This document shows, one piece after another, positions 49,192-58,772 of a DNA stretch of 64,000 nt (the first letter of the stretch is position 1; each line of letters opens with the position of its first letter). Below the pieces are notes generated by a model that saw nothing but the letters and a program-made list of their open reading frames with translations, had not been told where the DNA came from and made no database searches. The DNA is taken from assembly GCF_013450295.1 (NCBI RefSeq), contig NZ_SKBR01000001.1:2295001-2359000 (forward strand), given 5' to 3'. Source of the DNA: Streptomyces sp. AJS327 (GTDB lineage: Bacteria; Actinomycetota; Actinomycetes; Streptomycetales; Streptomycetaceae). Position numbers and translations under genes: made by a program.

Positions 49192-52100
49192 TGGGTGCCC
49201 TCGACCGTTTCCGGCGGCGCGGGGCAGCCCGGCGACCGGGCGACTCCGGAACCGGGCCGGCCCCCGCACCCGCCGCGGACCCCGCTCCCGGCCCGGCCGC
49301 CGCGTCCCCGGACGCCGTGGCCACCGGTGTCCGGGGGCCCGCCGGGCTGCCCGCGATCCGGCGCGTGCTCGACGGCCCGGCGCGGCGGACCGTCGCCGCC
49401 GCGGACTTCCCCGGCGCGCTGGCCTCCCAGCAGAACCCGTCCTTCTCCACCGGGCGGCTGTCGCACGCCGTCCTCGACGACGCGCCCACCGGGATGATCC
49501 GGGGGACCCTGACGCCCGCGCGCCCCTCGGTGCCCGGCGCGCTCGGCGGCCCCTCGCTCGCCCTGCCGGTGGCGGCCCCGGCGAGCGAGGGCGACCTCCC
49601 GGGCCCGGTGCCGCCGGACCCGGCGGAGGGCGCGGACGCCGCGCCCGGCACGCTCCCCGTACAGCGCGCCCGGGGCACCCGGGTCACCCCGGCCGCCCCG
49701 GCCACGGGCGCGCGGCCGGGACTGACCCGGGCCCCGGTGCCCCCGGGCGCGCCCCGGCGCGCGCTGGCCGCCCTGGCCCCGCCACGGACAGCGGAGCCCG
49801 GCACGGCGGCGGCCACCGCCCGGCCCACCCCGGCGCGACCGGCGGCCACCCCCACGGAACCGGTCGCGTCTCCCGCGTACGGACCAGCCCGGGAGACCGC
49901 TCCCGGGCCCGCCCCGGCCGTGGCGCCGGGGAGCGCCCACGTCCCGGCCCCCGCGACCCCGGCGACCGCGAACAGCCCCGCGCCCGCCGCCCGTTCCGCC
50001 CCGCCCGCCGGGACGCCGGGGCCCCTCGCGCTCCAGCGCTCCGGAACCGCCGGGCCGGACGCGCCTCCGCCCAAGCCGGTACGGGAGGGGGGAGGCCCGG
50101 CACGGTCATCCGGCGGAACCACCGCCGCGCCACCCGTCCCGTCCAGCCCCTCCGCACCCTCCGTGCCCGGCCACCCGCCCGCCACCGACGGCGCGGACCC
50201 GTCTCCGGCGGGGACCGCCCCACGGCCACGGACCCCCGGGCCCGGCCCGGCCCCCGAACCCGGTACGGCCCCCGAACTCGGTACGGGCGTGCGCGGGACG
50301 GTTCCGCTCGCCCCGTCCCGCCCCGCGCGCACGCCCCCGGCTAGCCCCGCCCCCTCCGCCCCCGGCCAGCAGGCCGGGGCGTCCGCCGTCCGTCCGGTGT
50401 CCCGAAAGTCCCCCGGGCGTACCGGACTTGGCGCCCCGCTGCCCGCCGCGCCCGCGAACGCCCGACCGCTGAGCCCCGGCGCGACCACCGGGTCCCGCTC
50501 CGCCACCGGCGCTCCCGTGCCCCGGCGGGCCGACTTCCCCCCGGACGCCACACCTCCCGGGGGGACCGCGTCCGCCACCGGCCCCGCGACCCCCGGCCCG
50601 GCGAGCGGGCCCTCGGGCGCGCTCGCGCCCACCCCGTCGCCGCTCTCCGGTGCCCCCTCCGGGCGGGGTCCGGCGGCGGCGCCCCCCGCGCCGAGCGGGT
50701 CCGGTCCCGCACCCTCCGCCGCGCGGCCAACTCCCGCCGCCCGCCCGGCCGTCCAGCGCGCGACCGGCGGTGCGACGGCGCCGCGCCCCGTCCGCCCCAC
50801 GGCGCCGTCGCCGGGTGCCCCTCCCACCGCCCCCACCGGGGGACCGGAGTCCCCGCCCGGAGCGTCCGGAACGGCGCCGCGCGGCCGCCCCTCCACCGGC
50901 CCCACGTCACCCCCCGGGGCGCCGCCCGGAGCGTCCGCCCGGCCCGGAGCCGGGAGCGGCGGCACGCCCCTCCGCGCCGGTTCGGCGCTGGGCGCCCCGG
51001 TGTCCGGACCCGCTCCGGCCAGCGGCCCTCCCTCCGGTGGCGCCTCGTCCGGTGCCCCCTCGGCCGAGGCTGTTCCGGTCAGCGGCACGCTGGTCAGCGG
51101 GCCGGAGCCGCCGTCCGGCGGGGGAGGGAGCCTCCCCACGAGCCCCACCGGCGTTCCGGCCTCCCCGGACCCGGCCGTCCAGCCGCCGTCCGCCCCCGCG
51201 TCCCGCCCCGTCCCGGCGTCCCGCCCCGCTCCCGCGTCTCCGCCGCCGACGCCGAACTCCCACCGCCAGTCCGGGAGTTCGGCCGGGCCGTCCGCGCCCT
51301 CCGGCTCCGGGGGAGCCGCGCCGCCGCGGCCCGCTCCGGCCGCCGGGACGGTTCCGAACACCCCCTCCGCTCCGCGCGCGCGGAGCGTCCAGCGGGCCGC
51401 CGCCACGCCGGTGCCGCCGTCCGCCGCCCGGTGGGCCGCTCAGCACCGGACGGGGGGCGCCACCGGACGGTCCGTGGCTGACGCGTCCTCGGCGCGTGCC
51501 GACGTCCCGCTGCTGGGCCCGGACCACCCGGCGCTGCTCCGGCCGCGTCCCGCCGGCGCGGCCGCTCCCGGCGACCCGGTGACCTCCGGTGCGCCGGGCG
51601 TCTCCCGCGTCTCCGGTGCGCCCGGTGGGTCCGGTGGGTCCATGGCTCCGGCTCCCGGGGCTTCGGCGGGCGGGACCCCGCGACCGGTCCGTCCCCGCCG
51701 CCTCGCGCCGGTGGCCGACGGCGGTGTGGCCGGCGGCTCCCCGGTCCCGTCCGTGCAGCGGGCCGCCGCACCCCCGGTGCCCCTCCCCTCCCCGCCCTCC
51801 GCTCCGCCCGCACCGCCGGTGCCGGGGAGGGGGAGCGGGCCCGTGGCGTCCCCGGCCCCGCCGGGTGCCGCCGCACCGTCCGCCCCACCGCCCTCGGAAG
51901 CCGGACCCGCGCCGGTCCGACCGCGGTGGCCCGTCCCGTCAGCGGAGGAGCCGGGGGAGACCCTCCGCTCGGTGGCGGGCCGGTCGGGTGGCCAAACCGG
52001 CGCGTCCGCCGGGCCGTTGGGGTCCCCGGCGAGTTCCCCGTCCACCGCCCCGCCCGGTACCCCGGTGCAGCGCCGGAGCGGTACCGCGCGGCCCGTGGTC

Positions 52101-52595
52101 GCGCTGGGGGGCCCGCCCCCCGCCGGGCCGGGATCCGCTCCGGCGGCGCCCCCGGTCCGGCCCGTGGCCCCGCGGTCCTCGGCGGCCGCCACCCCGGTGG
52201 GTGGGGCGGCGCGGAGCCAGGTGTCCGCCGTCCCGGGCCCGCCGCCGGTGCCCGCCGCCGCGCCCCGGCCGTCCCCGGAGCCAGCGCGGCCACCGGAGTC
52301 ACCACCCAGCCCGGGCACCGGCGTGATCCAGCGGCGCGGTGGTGGCGGGGGGCCCAGGAAGGGCGCCTCCCACCGGGCCGGCTCCGGCTCGCCCGGGCCG
52401 TCCCCACCGGCCCTGGGGAAGCGCCGGAAGCCGGACGGTGGCCCGCCGAGCGACGCCTTCGACGCGAAGAAGCTGTCCGACGGCCAGCTCGACGAGTTGA
52501 CGCACCGGCTCGTGGGCCCGCTGACCCGGCTGCTGCGCACGGAGTTGCGGCTGGACCGCGAGCGGGTCGGCAAGCTCCGCGACCCCAGACGCTGA
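49191..52595 (+). CDS. Large Pro/Ala-rich eCIS protein with spaced (V/L/I)QR motifs
   Basis: A protein of 1134 aa, largely low-complexity Pro, Ala, Gly, Ser and Thr. Two parts look ordered: an N-terminal segment (about 45-110, with GLPAIRRVLDGPARRTV and FPGALASQQNPSFSTGRLSH) and a C-terminal helical block (about 1088-1134, LSDGQLDELTHRLVGPLTRL). Seven short (V/L/I)QR motifs occur at residues 157, 281, 521, 733, 855, 959 and 1046, each preceded by a Pro-rich stretch. The N- and C-terminal conserved parts suggest docking at both ends with a long flexible link. The position in the operon argues for a structural or cargo-handling role, but it is unproven. Confidence 0.75.
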   Translation: MGALDRFRRRGAARRPGDSGTGPAPAPAADPAPGPAAASPDAVATGVRGPAGLPAIRRVLDGPARRTVAAADFPGALASQQNPSFSTGRLSHAVLDDAPTGMIRGTLTPARPSVPGALGGPSLALPVAAPASEGDLPGPVPPDPAEGADAAPGTLPVQRARGTRVTPAAPATGARPGLTRAPVPPGAPRRALAALAPPRTAEPGTAAATARPTPARPAATPTEPVASPAYGPARETAPGPAPAVAPGSAHVPAPATPATANSPAPAARSAPPAGTPGPLALQRSGTAGPDAPPPKPVREGGGPARSSGGTTAAPPVPSSPSAPSVPGHPPATDGADPSPAGTAPRPRTPGPGPAPEPGTAPELGTGVRGTVPLAPSRPARTPPASPAPSAPGQQAGASAVRPVSRKSPGRTGLGAPLPAAPANARPLSPGATTGSRSATGAPVPRRADFPPDATPPGGTASATGPATPGPASGPSGALAPTPSPLSGAPSGRGPAAAPPAPSGSGPAPSAARPTPAARPAVQRATGGATAPRPVRPTAPSPGAPPTAPTGGPESPPGASGTAPRGRPSTGPTSPPGAPPGASARPGAGSGGTPLRAGSALGAPVSGPAPASGPPSGGASSGAPSAEAVPVSGTLVSGPEPPSGGGGSLPTSPTGVPASPDPAVQPPSAPASRPVPASRPAPASPPPTPNSHRQSGSSAGPSAPSGSGGAAPPRPAPAAGTVPNTPSAPRARSVQRAAATPVPPSAARWAAQHRTGGATGRSVADASSARADVPLLGPDHPALLRPRPAGAAAPGDPVTSGAPGVSRVSGAPGGSGGSMAPAPGASAGGTPRPVRPRRLAPVADGGVAGGSPVPSVQRAAAPPVPLPSPPSAPPAPPVPGRGSGPVASPAPPGAAAPSAPPPSEAGPAPVRPRWPVPSAEEPGETLRSVAGRSGGQTGASAGPLGSPASSPSTAPPGTPVQRRSGTARPVVALGGPPPAGPGSAPAAPPVRPVAPRSSAAATPVGGAARSQVSAVPGPPPVPAAAPRPSPEPARPPESPPSPGTGVIQRRGGGGGPRKGASHRAGSGSPGPSPPALGKRRKPDGGPPSDAFDAKKLSDGQLDELTHRLVGPLTRLLRTELRLDRERVGKLRDPRR

Positions 52596-52704
52596 CCACC
52601 CGGCGCCCGGGGCCGCACCCGGGCGGGCCCCACCCACGCCCGACCAGCGGGAGACCGCTGACCTCCACGGGAACAACAGCACGGAAGCAGGAAGGCCGCA
52701 CCCG

Positions 52705-53142
52705 ATGCCGCAGGACCGAGACCCCGGTTCCACGATCTTCTTCAACCTGACCATCGACGGGCAGAGCCTGGGCGACTTCAACGGCTGCGAGGGCCTCTCC
52801 TCGCAGGTGGAGATCGAGCAGCGGCAGGAGGGCGGCAACAACGGCTTCGTCTGGCAACTGCCCTCCCGCGTCAGCCACTCCAACATCACCCTGACCCGGC
52901 CGCTGACCCCGGACACCGCGAAGGTCGCCGCCTGGATCTCGTCGATCGCCGACGGGGCGGTGCGGCCCACCGCGCAGATCGCCGCGCTGCGGGCCGACGG
53001 ATCGATCGTCGCCCGGTGGGGGCTGCTGGACGTGCTGCCGGTGAGCTGGCGTGGCCCCTCGCTCGATCCCGAGAGCCCCGCGGTGGCCACCGAGACGCTG
53101 GAGATCGCGCACCACGGCTTCACCGACGCGGGGGCGGCGTAG
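52705..53142 (+). CDS. Contractile injection system tube-like protein (second)
   Basis: A protein of 145 aa of the same tail-tube superfamily as the one at 48108: FFNLTIDGQSLGDFNGCEGL at the N-terminus, RVSHSNITLTRPLTPD, and the final beta strand ETLEIAHHGF. By position (before the LysM protein) it resembles the second tube-type protein that starts the tube on the baseplate in Afp/PVC particles. It follows the large Pro-rich gene after 109 nt and has GGAAGG upstream. Confidence 0.85.
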   Translation: MPQDRDPGSTIFFNLTIDGQSLGDFNGCEGLSSQVEIEQRQEGGNNGFVWQLPSRVSHSNITLTRPLTPDTAKVAAWISSIADGAVRPTAQIAALRADGSIVARWGLLDVLPVSWRGPSLDPESPAVATETLEIAHHGFTDAGAA

Positions 53143-53871
53143 ATGGCCGGGCGGGGGAAGGGCGGCGCGGGCAAGAGCCTGGTGCGGGCCACGCTCGCCA
53201 TCCACGAGCCGCCGACCGGCGACAGCACCAAACCCGGTGGGCTGATGCGCACCTTCGACTTCGACTTCAACCCGTCCCAGCTGGCGCTCAGCCGCCGGGC
53301 GGGCTGGAAGGCCAGCCACACCGCGGCGGTGCGGGACGGTGCCGTACCGGAGTTCATGGGGGCCGAGCCACGGGAGATGACGGTGGAGGTCTTCCTGGAC
53401 CGCTCCGACAAGCCGGACAGCAACGAGGTGCGCAAGAACGTCGAGGCGCTCTTCGCCTGCTGTGAGGTGACCCCGGCCAGCATCGCCGCGAAGCAGCCCT
53501 CCACCCCGTGGGTGATCTTCGAGTGGGGTTCGTTCTCCACCGCCCGGTTCACCTCGTACATCAGCTCGGTGGACGCCTCCTACACGCTGTTCGGCACCAC
53601 CGGGGCGCCCATCCGCGCGACCTGCCAGGTGCAGCTGCACGAGATCCCCAGCCGGACCGCGGGCCAGAACCCCACCTCCGGCGCGCTCACCGCCCGCCGG
53701 GTGCACCGGGTGGTGGCGGGCGACTCCCTCCAGCTGCTGGCCTGGCGGGAGTACGGCGACGCCTCGGTGTGGCGGGCGATCGCCGAGGCCAACGCGATCG
53801 ACGACCCCGGCCGCCTGCGGCCCGGTACGGAACTGATGCTTCCGGCGGCTGAAGAGGTCGGCGCCCGATGA
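53143..53871 (+). CDS. LysM-domain baseplate/hub protein (Afp7/Pvc7-like)
   Basis: A protein of 242 aa. The N-terminal two thirds form a beta-rich domain (TFDFDFNPSQLALSRRAGWK, ATCQVQLHEIP), and the C-terminal residues (about 190-236) form a LysM domain (HRVVAGDSLQLLAWREYGD). The same layout is found in the Afp7/Pvc7 proteins that join tube to spike. The ATG directly abuts the stop of the second tube gene; the stop overlaps the next start (ATGA). Confidence 0.85.
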   Translation: MAGRGKGGAGKSLVRATLAIHEPPTGDSTKPGGLMRTFDFDFNPSQLALSRRAGWKASHTAAVRDGAVPEFMGAEPREMTVEVFLDRSDKPDSNEVRKNVEALFACCEVTPASIAAKQPSTPWVIFEWGSFSTARFTSYISSVDASYTLFGTTGAPIRATCQVQLHEIPSRTAGQNPTSGALTARRVHRVVAGDSLQLLAWREYGDASVWRAIAEANAIDDPGRLRPGTELMLPAAEEVGAR

Positions 53872-55757
53872 CCCAGATAGGTTTCTCCAACGTCTTCCAC
53901 GTGACGGTCGGCACCACCCCGCTGCCCTCCACCATCGCGCGGCAACTCGTCGCGGGCTGGGTCGACTTCGGGGCTGGGGTGCCCGGCGCCTTCCAGCTGA
54001 CCTTCCGCGACCCGCGCCGCCGGGTGCTGGCGAAGGCGGGCTTCCGGATGGGCCGGGAGGTGGTGCTGGCGCCGGTCGCCAACGGTCAGGGCGCCGGATC
54101 GCCCCTGCTGACCGGCGAGGTCACCGGGCTGGAGACGGACTACGACGGCACCGGCACCTTCACCGTGGTGCGCGGCTACGACCTCGGGCACCGCATGCTG
54201 CGGCAGCGCCGGGTGGTCGGCTACCGGGGCATGACCGCCTCCGACATCGTGCGGAAGCTCGCCGGTCAGGACAAGGTACCCACCGGCAAGATCGACGCCA
54301 CCGCCGCCAAGTACGAGTTCATCACCCAGGCCAACGTCACCGACTGGGACTTCCTCTGCCGGCTGGCCGACGAGAACGAGCGGGTGCTCTCCCTCAACCC
54401 CCAGGGGAGGCTGGACTTCGTCAAACCCGACCCGGCCTCCGGCGCGCCCCCGGTGAGCACCCCGCGGGAGAAGAGCCCCAAGGTCCTGGAGGCCGGGGTG
54501 GACATCCTGCGCTGCCGGGCCGCGATCACCTCCGCCGACCAGGTCACCTCCGTCGAGGCGCGCGGCTGGGACGTCACCACCAAGCGCGACCTGGTCGGGC
54601 GCGCGCCCGGGAAGAGCAACCCGGGGATCAGCATCGGCACCACCCCGGCCGAGGCTGTCCGCAAGTTCGGCCGGGCCACCCTGGTCGAGACCGACCTGCC
54701 GCTGGACACCCAGGCCCAGGCCCGGTACGCCGCCGAGGCACTCGCCGACGAGGTGACCGGCTCCTTCGCGGAGGTGGAGGTCACCGTGCGGGGCAACCCG
54801 AAGCTGCGGCCCGGAACGCCCGTCGCGCTGGCGGACGTCGGTGAGCCCTTCGAGGGCAAGTACACGATCACCGCCGCCCGGCACACCTTCGGCGACGGCC
54901 GCCACTACGAGACGCTGCTGACCGTCAGCGGCCGCCAGTGGCGCTCGCTCTACGCCCTCACCTCGGGCGGTGGCGGCACCCAGCCCCGGCTCCCCAGCGT
55001 CGCCAACGCGCTGGTCACCGACGTCCGGGACCCGCTCAAGCAGGGTCGCGTCAAACTGCGCTTCCCCTGGCTGGACGACATGTACGTCAGCGACTGGGCC
55101 CGCACCGTCCAGTTCGGCGGTGTCAAGGGCGGCTCGGTGATCGCGCCGGACGTGGGCGACGAGGTGCTGGTCGGCTTCGACCGGGGGGCTCTGGACCACC
55201 CGTACGTCATCGGCGGTCTGTACAACGGCAAGGACAAGCCGCGCCAGAGCGACGTGCCCCTGGTCGACGGCACCCGGGGCAACGCCACCCGCCGCACCCT
55301 CTCCGACCGGGCGGGCAACCGCGTCGACCTGCTGGAGCAGCGCGTCGGTGGCAAGCGCGGAGTCCGGCTGAGCAGCGGCGACGACAAACTGACGGTCAAC
55401 CTGGACCGCACCGGCACCGAGATCACCATCAACAGCCGGGGCAAGGTCACCATCACGGGCAGCCGTTCGGTCTCGGTGGAGGCCGGACGCGACCTGACCC
55501 TCAAGGCCGGGCGGCGGCTGAGCATCGAGGGCGGCACCCTCAACATCCAGGCCCGGTCCATCCTCAACATCAAGTCGCTGAGCGGGGCGGTCTCCGTGGA
55601 CGCCGTGGTCGGGGCGCTGAGCATGAAGGCCGGAGGAGCCGCGCAGCTCTCCGCCGGGGGCGCGGTGGCGATCAACGCGATCGCGAACGCCTCGCTCACC
55701 GGCGTCAACGTCAACCTGCTCGGGATAGTCCGCGCCAACGGGAAGCCGGTGATCTGA
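53868..55757 (+). CDS. VgrG-like spike protein (Afp8/Pvc8-like)
   Basis: A protein of 629 aa. The N-terminal about 380 residues fold as the gp27-like hub, followed by an OB-like gp5 domain (NALVTDVRDPLKQGRVKLRF, GDEVLVGFDRGALDHPYVIG) and a C-terminal beta-helix with a repeated pattern (TITGSRSVSVEAGRDLTLKA and later AGGAAQLSAGGAVAINA). Three copies make the puncturing needle. No PAAR-type tip gene follows directly. It starts inside the LysM gene's stop. Confidence 0.92.
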   Translation: MTQIGFSNVFHVTVGTTPLPSTIARQLVAGWVDFGAGVPGAFQLTFRDPRRRVLAKAGFRMGREVVLAPVANGQGAGSPLLTGEVTGLETDYDGTGTFTVVRGYDLGHRMLRQRRVVGYRGMTASDIVRKLAGQDKVPTGKIDATAAKYEFITQANVTDWDFLCRLADENERVLSLNPQGRLDFVKPDPASGAPPVSTPREKSPKVLEAGVDILRCRAAITSADQVTSVEARGWDVTTKRDLVGRAPGKSNPGISIGTTPAEAVRKFGRATLVETDLPLDTQAQARYAAEALADEVTGSFAEVEVTVRGNPKLRPGTPVALADVGEPFEGKYTITAARHTFGDGRHYETLLTVSGRQWRSLYALTSGGGGTQPRLPSVANALVTDVRDPLKQGRVKLRFPWLDDMYVSDWARTVQFGGVKGGSVIAPDVGDEVLVGFDRGALDHPYVIGGLYNGKDKPRQSDVPLVDGTRGNATRRTLSDRAGNRVDLLEQRVGGKRGVRLSSGDDKLTVNLDRTGTEITINSRGKVTITGSRSVSVEAGRDLTLKAGRRLSIEGGTLNIQARSILNIKSLSGAVSVDAVVGALSMKAGGAAQLSAGGAVAINAIANASLTGVNVNLLGIVRANGKPVI

Positions 55758-56233
55758 TGTCCGAGCAGTTCGTCGGCTCCGGCTGGGCCTTCCCGATGCG
55801 TATCGGGCCGACCGGCGGCGTGGCGCTGGTCAGCGGGGAGCGCGAGGTCGAGGAGGCGATCCGGCTGGTGCTGGCCACCGCGCCGGGCGAGCGCCCGATG
55901 CGGCCCGAGTTCGGCTGCGCCATCCACGAGTTGGTCTTCGCGCCGATCAACGAGGCCACCGCTGGCCGCATCCAGCACGAGGTCTACGCCAGCCTGGACC
56001 GCTGGGAGCCCCGGATCGAGGTCGACGACGTCACGGTCACCTCCGGCGACGGGGAGGGCGTCCTGTTCATCGACGTCCGCTACTCGATCCGCGGCACCAA
56101 CAACCCGCGCAGCCTGGTCTTCCCGTTCTACGTCATCCCCTCCCACGACGGCCCGGACAGCCCGGGCCCGCAGCACCCCTCCGCCCCGGCCGCCCCCGGC
56201 GCGCCCGACCACCCCTCCGGAAGCGACCACTGA
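55757..56233 (+). CDS. gp25-like baseplate wedge protein (Afp9/Pvc9-like)
   Basis: A protein of 158 aa. It carries the GPW/gp25 fold: REVEEAIRLVLATAPGERPM, then RPEFGCAIHELVFAPINEAT, a helix and a terminal beta strand. It has an extra Pro-rich tail of about 30 residues. In contractile systems gp25-like proteins start sheath polymerisation at the baseplate. ATG overlaps the spike stop; its own stop overlaps the next ATG. Confidence 0.9.
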   Translation: MSEQFVGSGWAFPMRIGPTGGVALVSGEREVEEAIRLVLATAPGERPMRPEFGCAIHELVFAPINEATAGRIQHEVYASLDRWEPRIEVDDVTVTSGDGEGVLFIDVRYSIRGTNNPRSLVFPFYVIPSHDGPDSPGPQHPSAPAAPGAPDHPSGSDH

Positions 56234-58200
56234 TGGCACTGCCCTCCCCGAACCTCGACGACCGCCGCTTCCAGCAGTTCGTCGACGACGCCAAGCGCTA
56301 CATCCAGCAGCGGGCGCCGGAGTGGACCGACCACAACGTCTCCGACCCCGGCGTCACCCTCGTCGAGACGGTCGCGCACATGGCCGACCAGATCGTCTAC
56401 CGGCTCAACCGGGTGCCGGAGAAGAACCACCTGGCCTTCCTCGACCTGCTGGGCATCAGCCTCTTCCCGCCGTCCGCGGCCCGCGCCGACATCACCTTCT
56501 GGCTCTCCGCGCCCCAGGAGCAGCCGGTGCGGCTGCCGATGGGCACCGAGACCGCGACCGCGCGCACCGAGTCGGAGGAGGCGGTCGTCTTCGCCACCGA
56601 GCACGAACTGACCATCCTCCCCTGCGAACTGGCGTACCTGGCGGTCCAGCCCGGCGGTGGGGAGGTGACCGAACGGACCTCCGACCTCGGCGAGGGCCGG
56701 GACGTCCACTGCTTCGCCGAGTCGCCCCGGCCCGGCGACCGGCTGCTGTTCGGCCTCACCGCGGCCGTGCCGCACTGCGCCGTCGCGCTGACCCTGGAGA
56801 GCCGCGTCGACGGTGTGGGCGTCGACCCCCGGCAGCCGCCGCTCGTCTGGGAGGCGTGGACCGCCGACGGCTGGGCGCCCTGCGAGGTCGAACGGGACAC
56901 CACCGGCGGCCTCAACCGGCCCGGCGAGGTGGTGCTGCACGTCCCCGGCGGCCACACCCTCTCCCGCACGGCCCGCCGGGAGGCGGGCTGGCTGCGCTGC
57001 CGGGTCACCGAACCGGCGAACGACCAGCCCTTCTACACCACCAGCCCCACCGTCCGCGCCGCCGAGGCGTTCACCATCGGCGGCACCACCCGGTCCGTGC
57101 ACGCCGAGACCGTGCGCGACGAGCCACTGGGCGAGTCCCCGGGCCTCCCCGGCCACCGGCTGCGCCTGGCCCACGCGCCGGTGATCGGGGACACGCCCCC
57201 GCTCCACCTCCAGGTCGCCGAGCGGGACGGCTGGGTGGACTGGGAGACCGTCGGCCACTTCGCCGGCTCCGGCCCCCACGACCGGCACGTGACCCTTGAC
57301 GCCACCACCGGAGAGGTCGTCTTCGGCCCCGCCGTGCGCGAACCCGACGGCGGCCTGCGCCAGTTCGGCGCGGTGCCACCCAAGGGCGCCGTCATCCGGG
57401 CCCGCCGCTACCGCACGGGCGGCGGCCGCTCCGGCAACGTCGCCCGGGGCGCCATCCAGGTGCTGCGCGACTCGGTGCCGTACGTCGCCGAGGTCACCAA
57501 CCGCGAGGCGGCGGGCGGCGGCGTGGACGGCGAGACGGTGGAGGAGGCCAAGGTGCGCGCGCCCGTCGCGCTCAGCGCCCAGGACCGCGCCGTCACTCTC
57601 CGCGACTACGAGGAGCTGGCCCGGCGGGCGGCGCCGGAGACCGCGCGCATCACCTGCCTGGCCGCCGACCCGGACGAGTACGGCGCGCAGGCGGTGCGGG
57701 TGCTGGTCATCCCGCAGGCCGTCCCCGACCCCGGCGGGCGGCTGCGCTTCGAGCAACTGGTGCCCGGCGACGCCCTGCTGGACCGGATCACCCGCTACCT
57801 CGACGAGCGGCGGCTGATCGGGACCCGGCTCGCGGTCGGACCGCCCTACTACCAGGGCGTCACCGTCGTCGCCACGGTGCACGCCTTCCGGGGGACCGAC
57901 ACCGACCGGGTCCGGCGCGAGGCCCACGACGCGCTCTACCGCCACCTCGACCCGCTCACCGGCGGAGTGGACGGCACCGGCTGGCCGTTCGGCCGGCCGG
58001 TGCAGGCCGGGGAGGTCTTCGCGGTGCTCCAGCGGGTGCCGGGCGTCGAACTCGTCGACCAGGTACTGCTGCACCCCGCCGACCCGCTCACCGGAAAGCG
58101 CGGCGACGCCACCGAGCGCATCGACCTGGAGGCCCCCGCCCTCGTCTTCTCCTACGACCACCGCGTGCGGGTCATCGGCGACACCGGGGGAGCGGCGTGA
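56233..58200 (+). CDS. Baseplate J-like protein (Afp11/Pvc11-like)
   Basis: A protein of 655 aa. N-terminal HNVSDPGVTLVETVAHMADQ and IVYRLNRVPEKNHLAFLDLL, together with EFRR-type C-terminal segments (ALSAQDRAVTLRDYEELARR, LLDRITRYLDERRLIGTRL), identify a large baseplate wedge protein of the gp6/J family. It triggers sheath contraction with gp25. It overlaps both neighbours. Confidence 0.9.
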   Translation: MALPSPNLDDRRFQQFVDDAKRYIQQRAPEWTDHNVSDPGVTLVETVAHMADQIVYRLNRVPEKNHLAFLDLLGISLFPPSAARADITFWLSAPQEQPVRLPMGTETATARTESEEAVVFATEHELTILPCELAYLAVQPGGGEVTERTSDLGEGRDVHCFAESPRPGDRLLFGLTAAVPHCAVALTLESRVDGVGVDPRQPPLVWEAWTADGWAPCEVERDTTGGLNRPGEVVLHVPGGHTLSRTARREAGWLRCRVTEPANDQPFYTTSPTVRAAEAFTIGGTTRSVHAETVRDEPLGESPGLPGHRLRLAHAPVIGDTPPLHLQVAERDGWVDWETVGHFAGSGPHDRHVTLDATTGEVVFGPAVREPDGGLRQFGAVPPKGAVIRARRYRTGGGRSGNVARGAIQVLRDSVPYVAEVTNREAAGGGVDGETVEEAKVRAPVALSAQDRAVTLRDYEELARRAAPETARITCLAADPDEYGAQAVRVLVIPQAVPDPGGRLRFEQLVPGDALLDRITRYLDERRLIGTRLAVGPPYYQGVTVVATVHAFRGTDTDRVRREAHDALYRHLDPLTGGVDGTGWPFGRPVQAGEVFAVLQRVPGVELVDQVLLHPADPLTGKRGDATERIDLEAPALVFSYDHRVRVIGDTGGAA

Positions 58201-58772
58201 CGGGCGAGCGGGGCTCGATCGACGGGCTGCGCTCCTCCGCCCCGCTGACGGACATGCTGCCCGCGGTGTTCGCCGACGACGACCTGGCGCTGCGCTTCCT
58301 GGCCGGGCTGGACGAGGTGCTCGCGCCGCTGCACAACGTCCTCGACTGCCTGGACGCCTACTTCTCACCCACCCTCGCGCCCGAGGACTTCGTGCGCTGG
58401 CTCGGTGAGTGGGTCGGCGCCGCCACCGACGGGCCGGGCCTGCCCGAGGACCCGGAGCAGCTGCGCGCCGCGGTGGCCGCCGCGGTCCGCCTGCACCGGA
58501 TGCGCGGCACCCCCGGCGGCCTGGCCGAGGCGATCCGGCTGGTCTTCGGCGCGGAGCCGCGGATCACCGAGAGCGGCGCCGCCAGCTGGAACGCCCGCCC
58601 TCTCGGGCCCGTCCCCGGCGAGCGGCGGCCCCGGCTGCACGTCACCCTCCCGCTGCCCAGCCCGACCCCGCTCGACCAGTACCGGCTGGAACGCCTCGTC
58701 GCGGTCAACCGCCCCGCGCACATTCCCTACACGGTCCAGGTGACCACCGCTGAAAGGACGACCGACAGGTGA
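58197..58772 (+). CDS. Phage tail protein I-like baseplate protein (Afp12/Pvc12-like)
   Basis: A protein of 191 aa. LPAVFADDDLALRFLAGLDE, FVRWLGEWVG and LRAAVAAAVRLHRMRGTPGG are typical of tail protein I/Pvc12 members, here in a short version compared with about 950 aa for Afp12. It is a baseplate wedge partner of the J-like protein. The GTG overlaps the preceding stop by 4 nt and its stop overlaps the next GTG. Confidence 0.82.
   Translation: MTGERGSIDGLRSSAPLTDMLPAVFADDDLALRFLAGLDEVLAPLHNVLDCLDAYFSPTLAPEDFVRWLGEWVGAATDGPGLPEDPEQLRAAVAAAVRLHRMRGTPGGLAEAIRLVFGAEPRITESGAASWNARPLGPVPGERRPRLHVTLPLPSPTPLDQYRLERLVAVNRPAHIPYTVQVTTAERTTDR

Noticed and set aside
49080..49940. Reverse frame resembling a Gly/Arg-rich protein
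   Set aside because: Composition reflects the complement of Pro/Ala codons; no ribosome site or homologous pattern.
48434..51406. 990-residue reverse open frame in the eCIS region
   Set aside because: It is a low-complexity shadow of the Pro/Ala-rich forward gene; the forward frame has conserved ends, overlapping starts and operon context.
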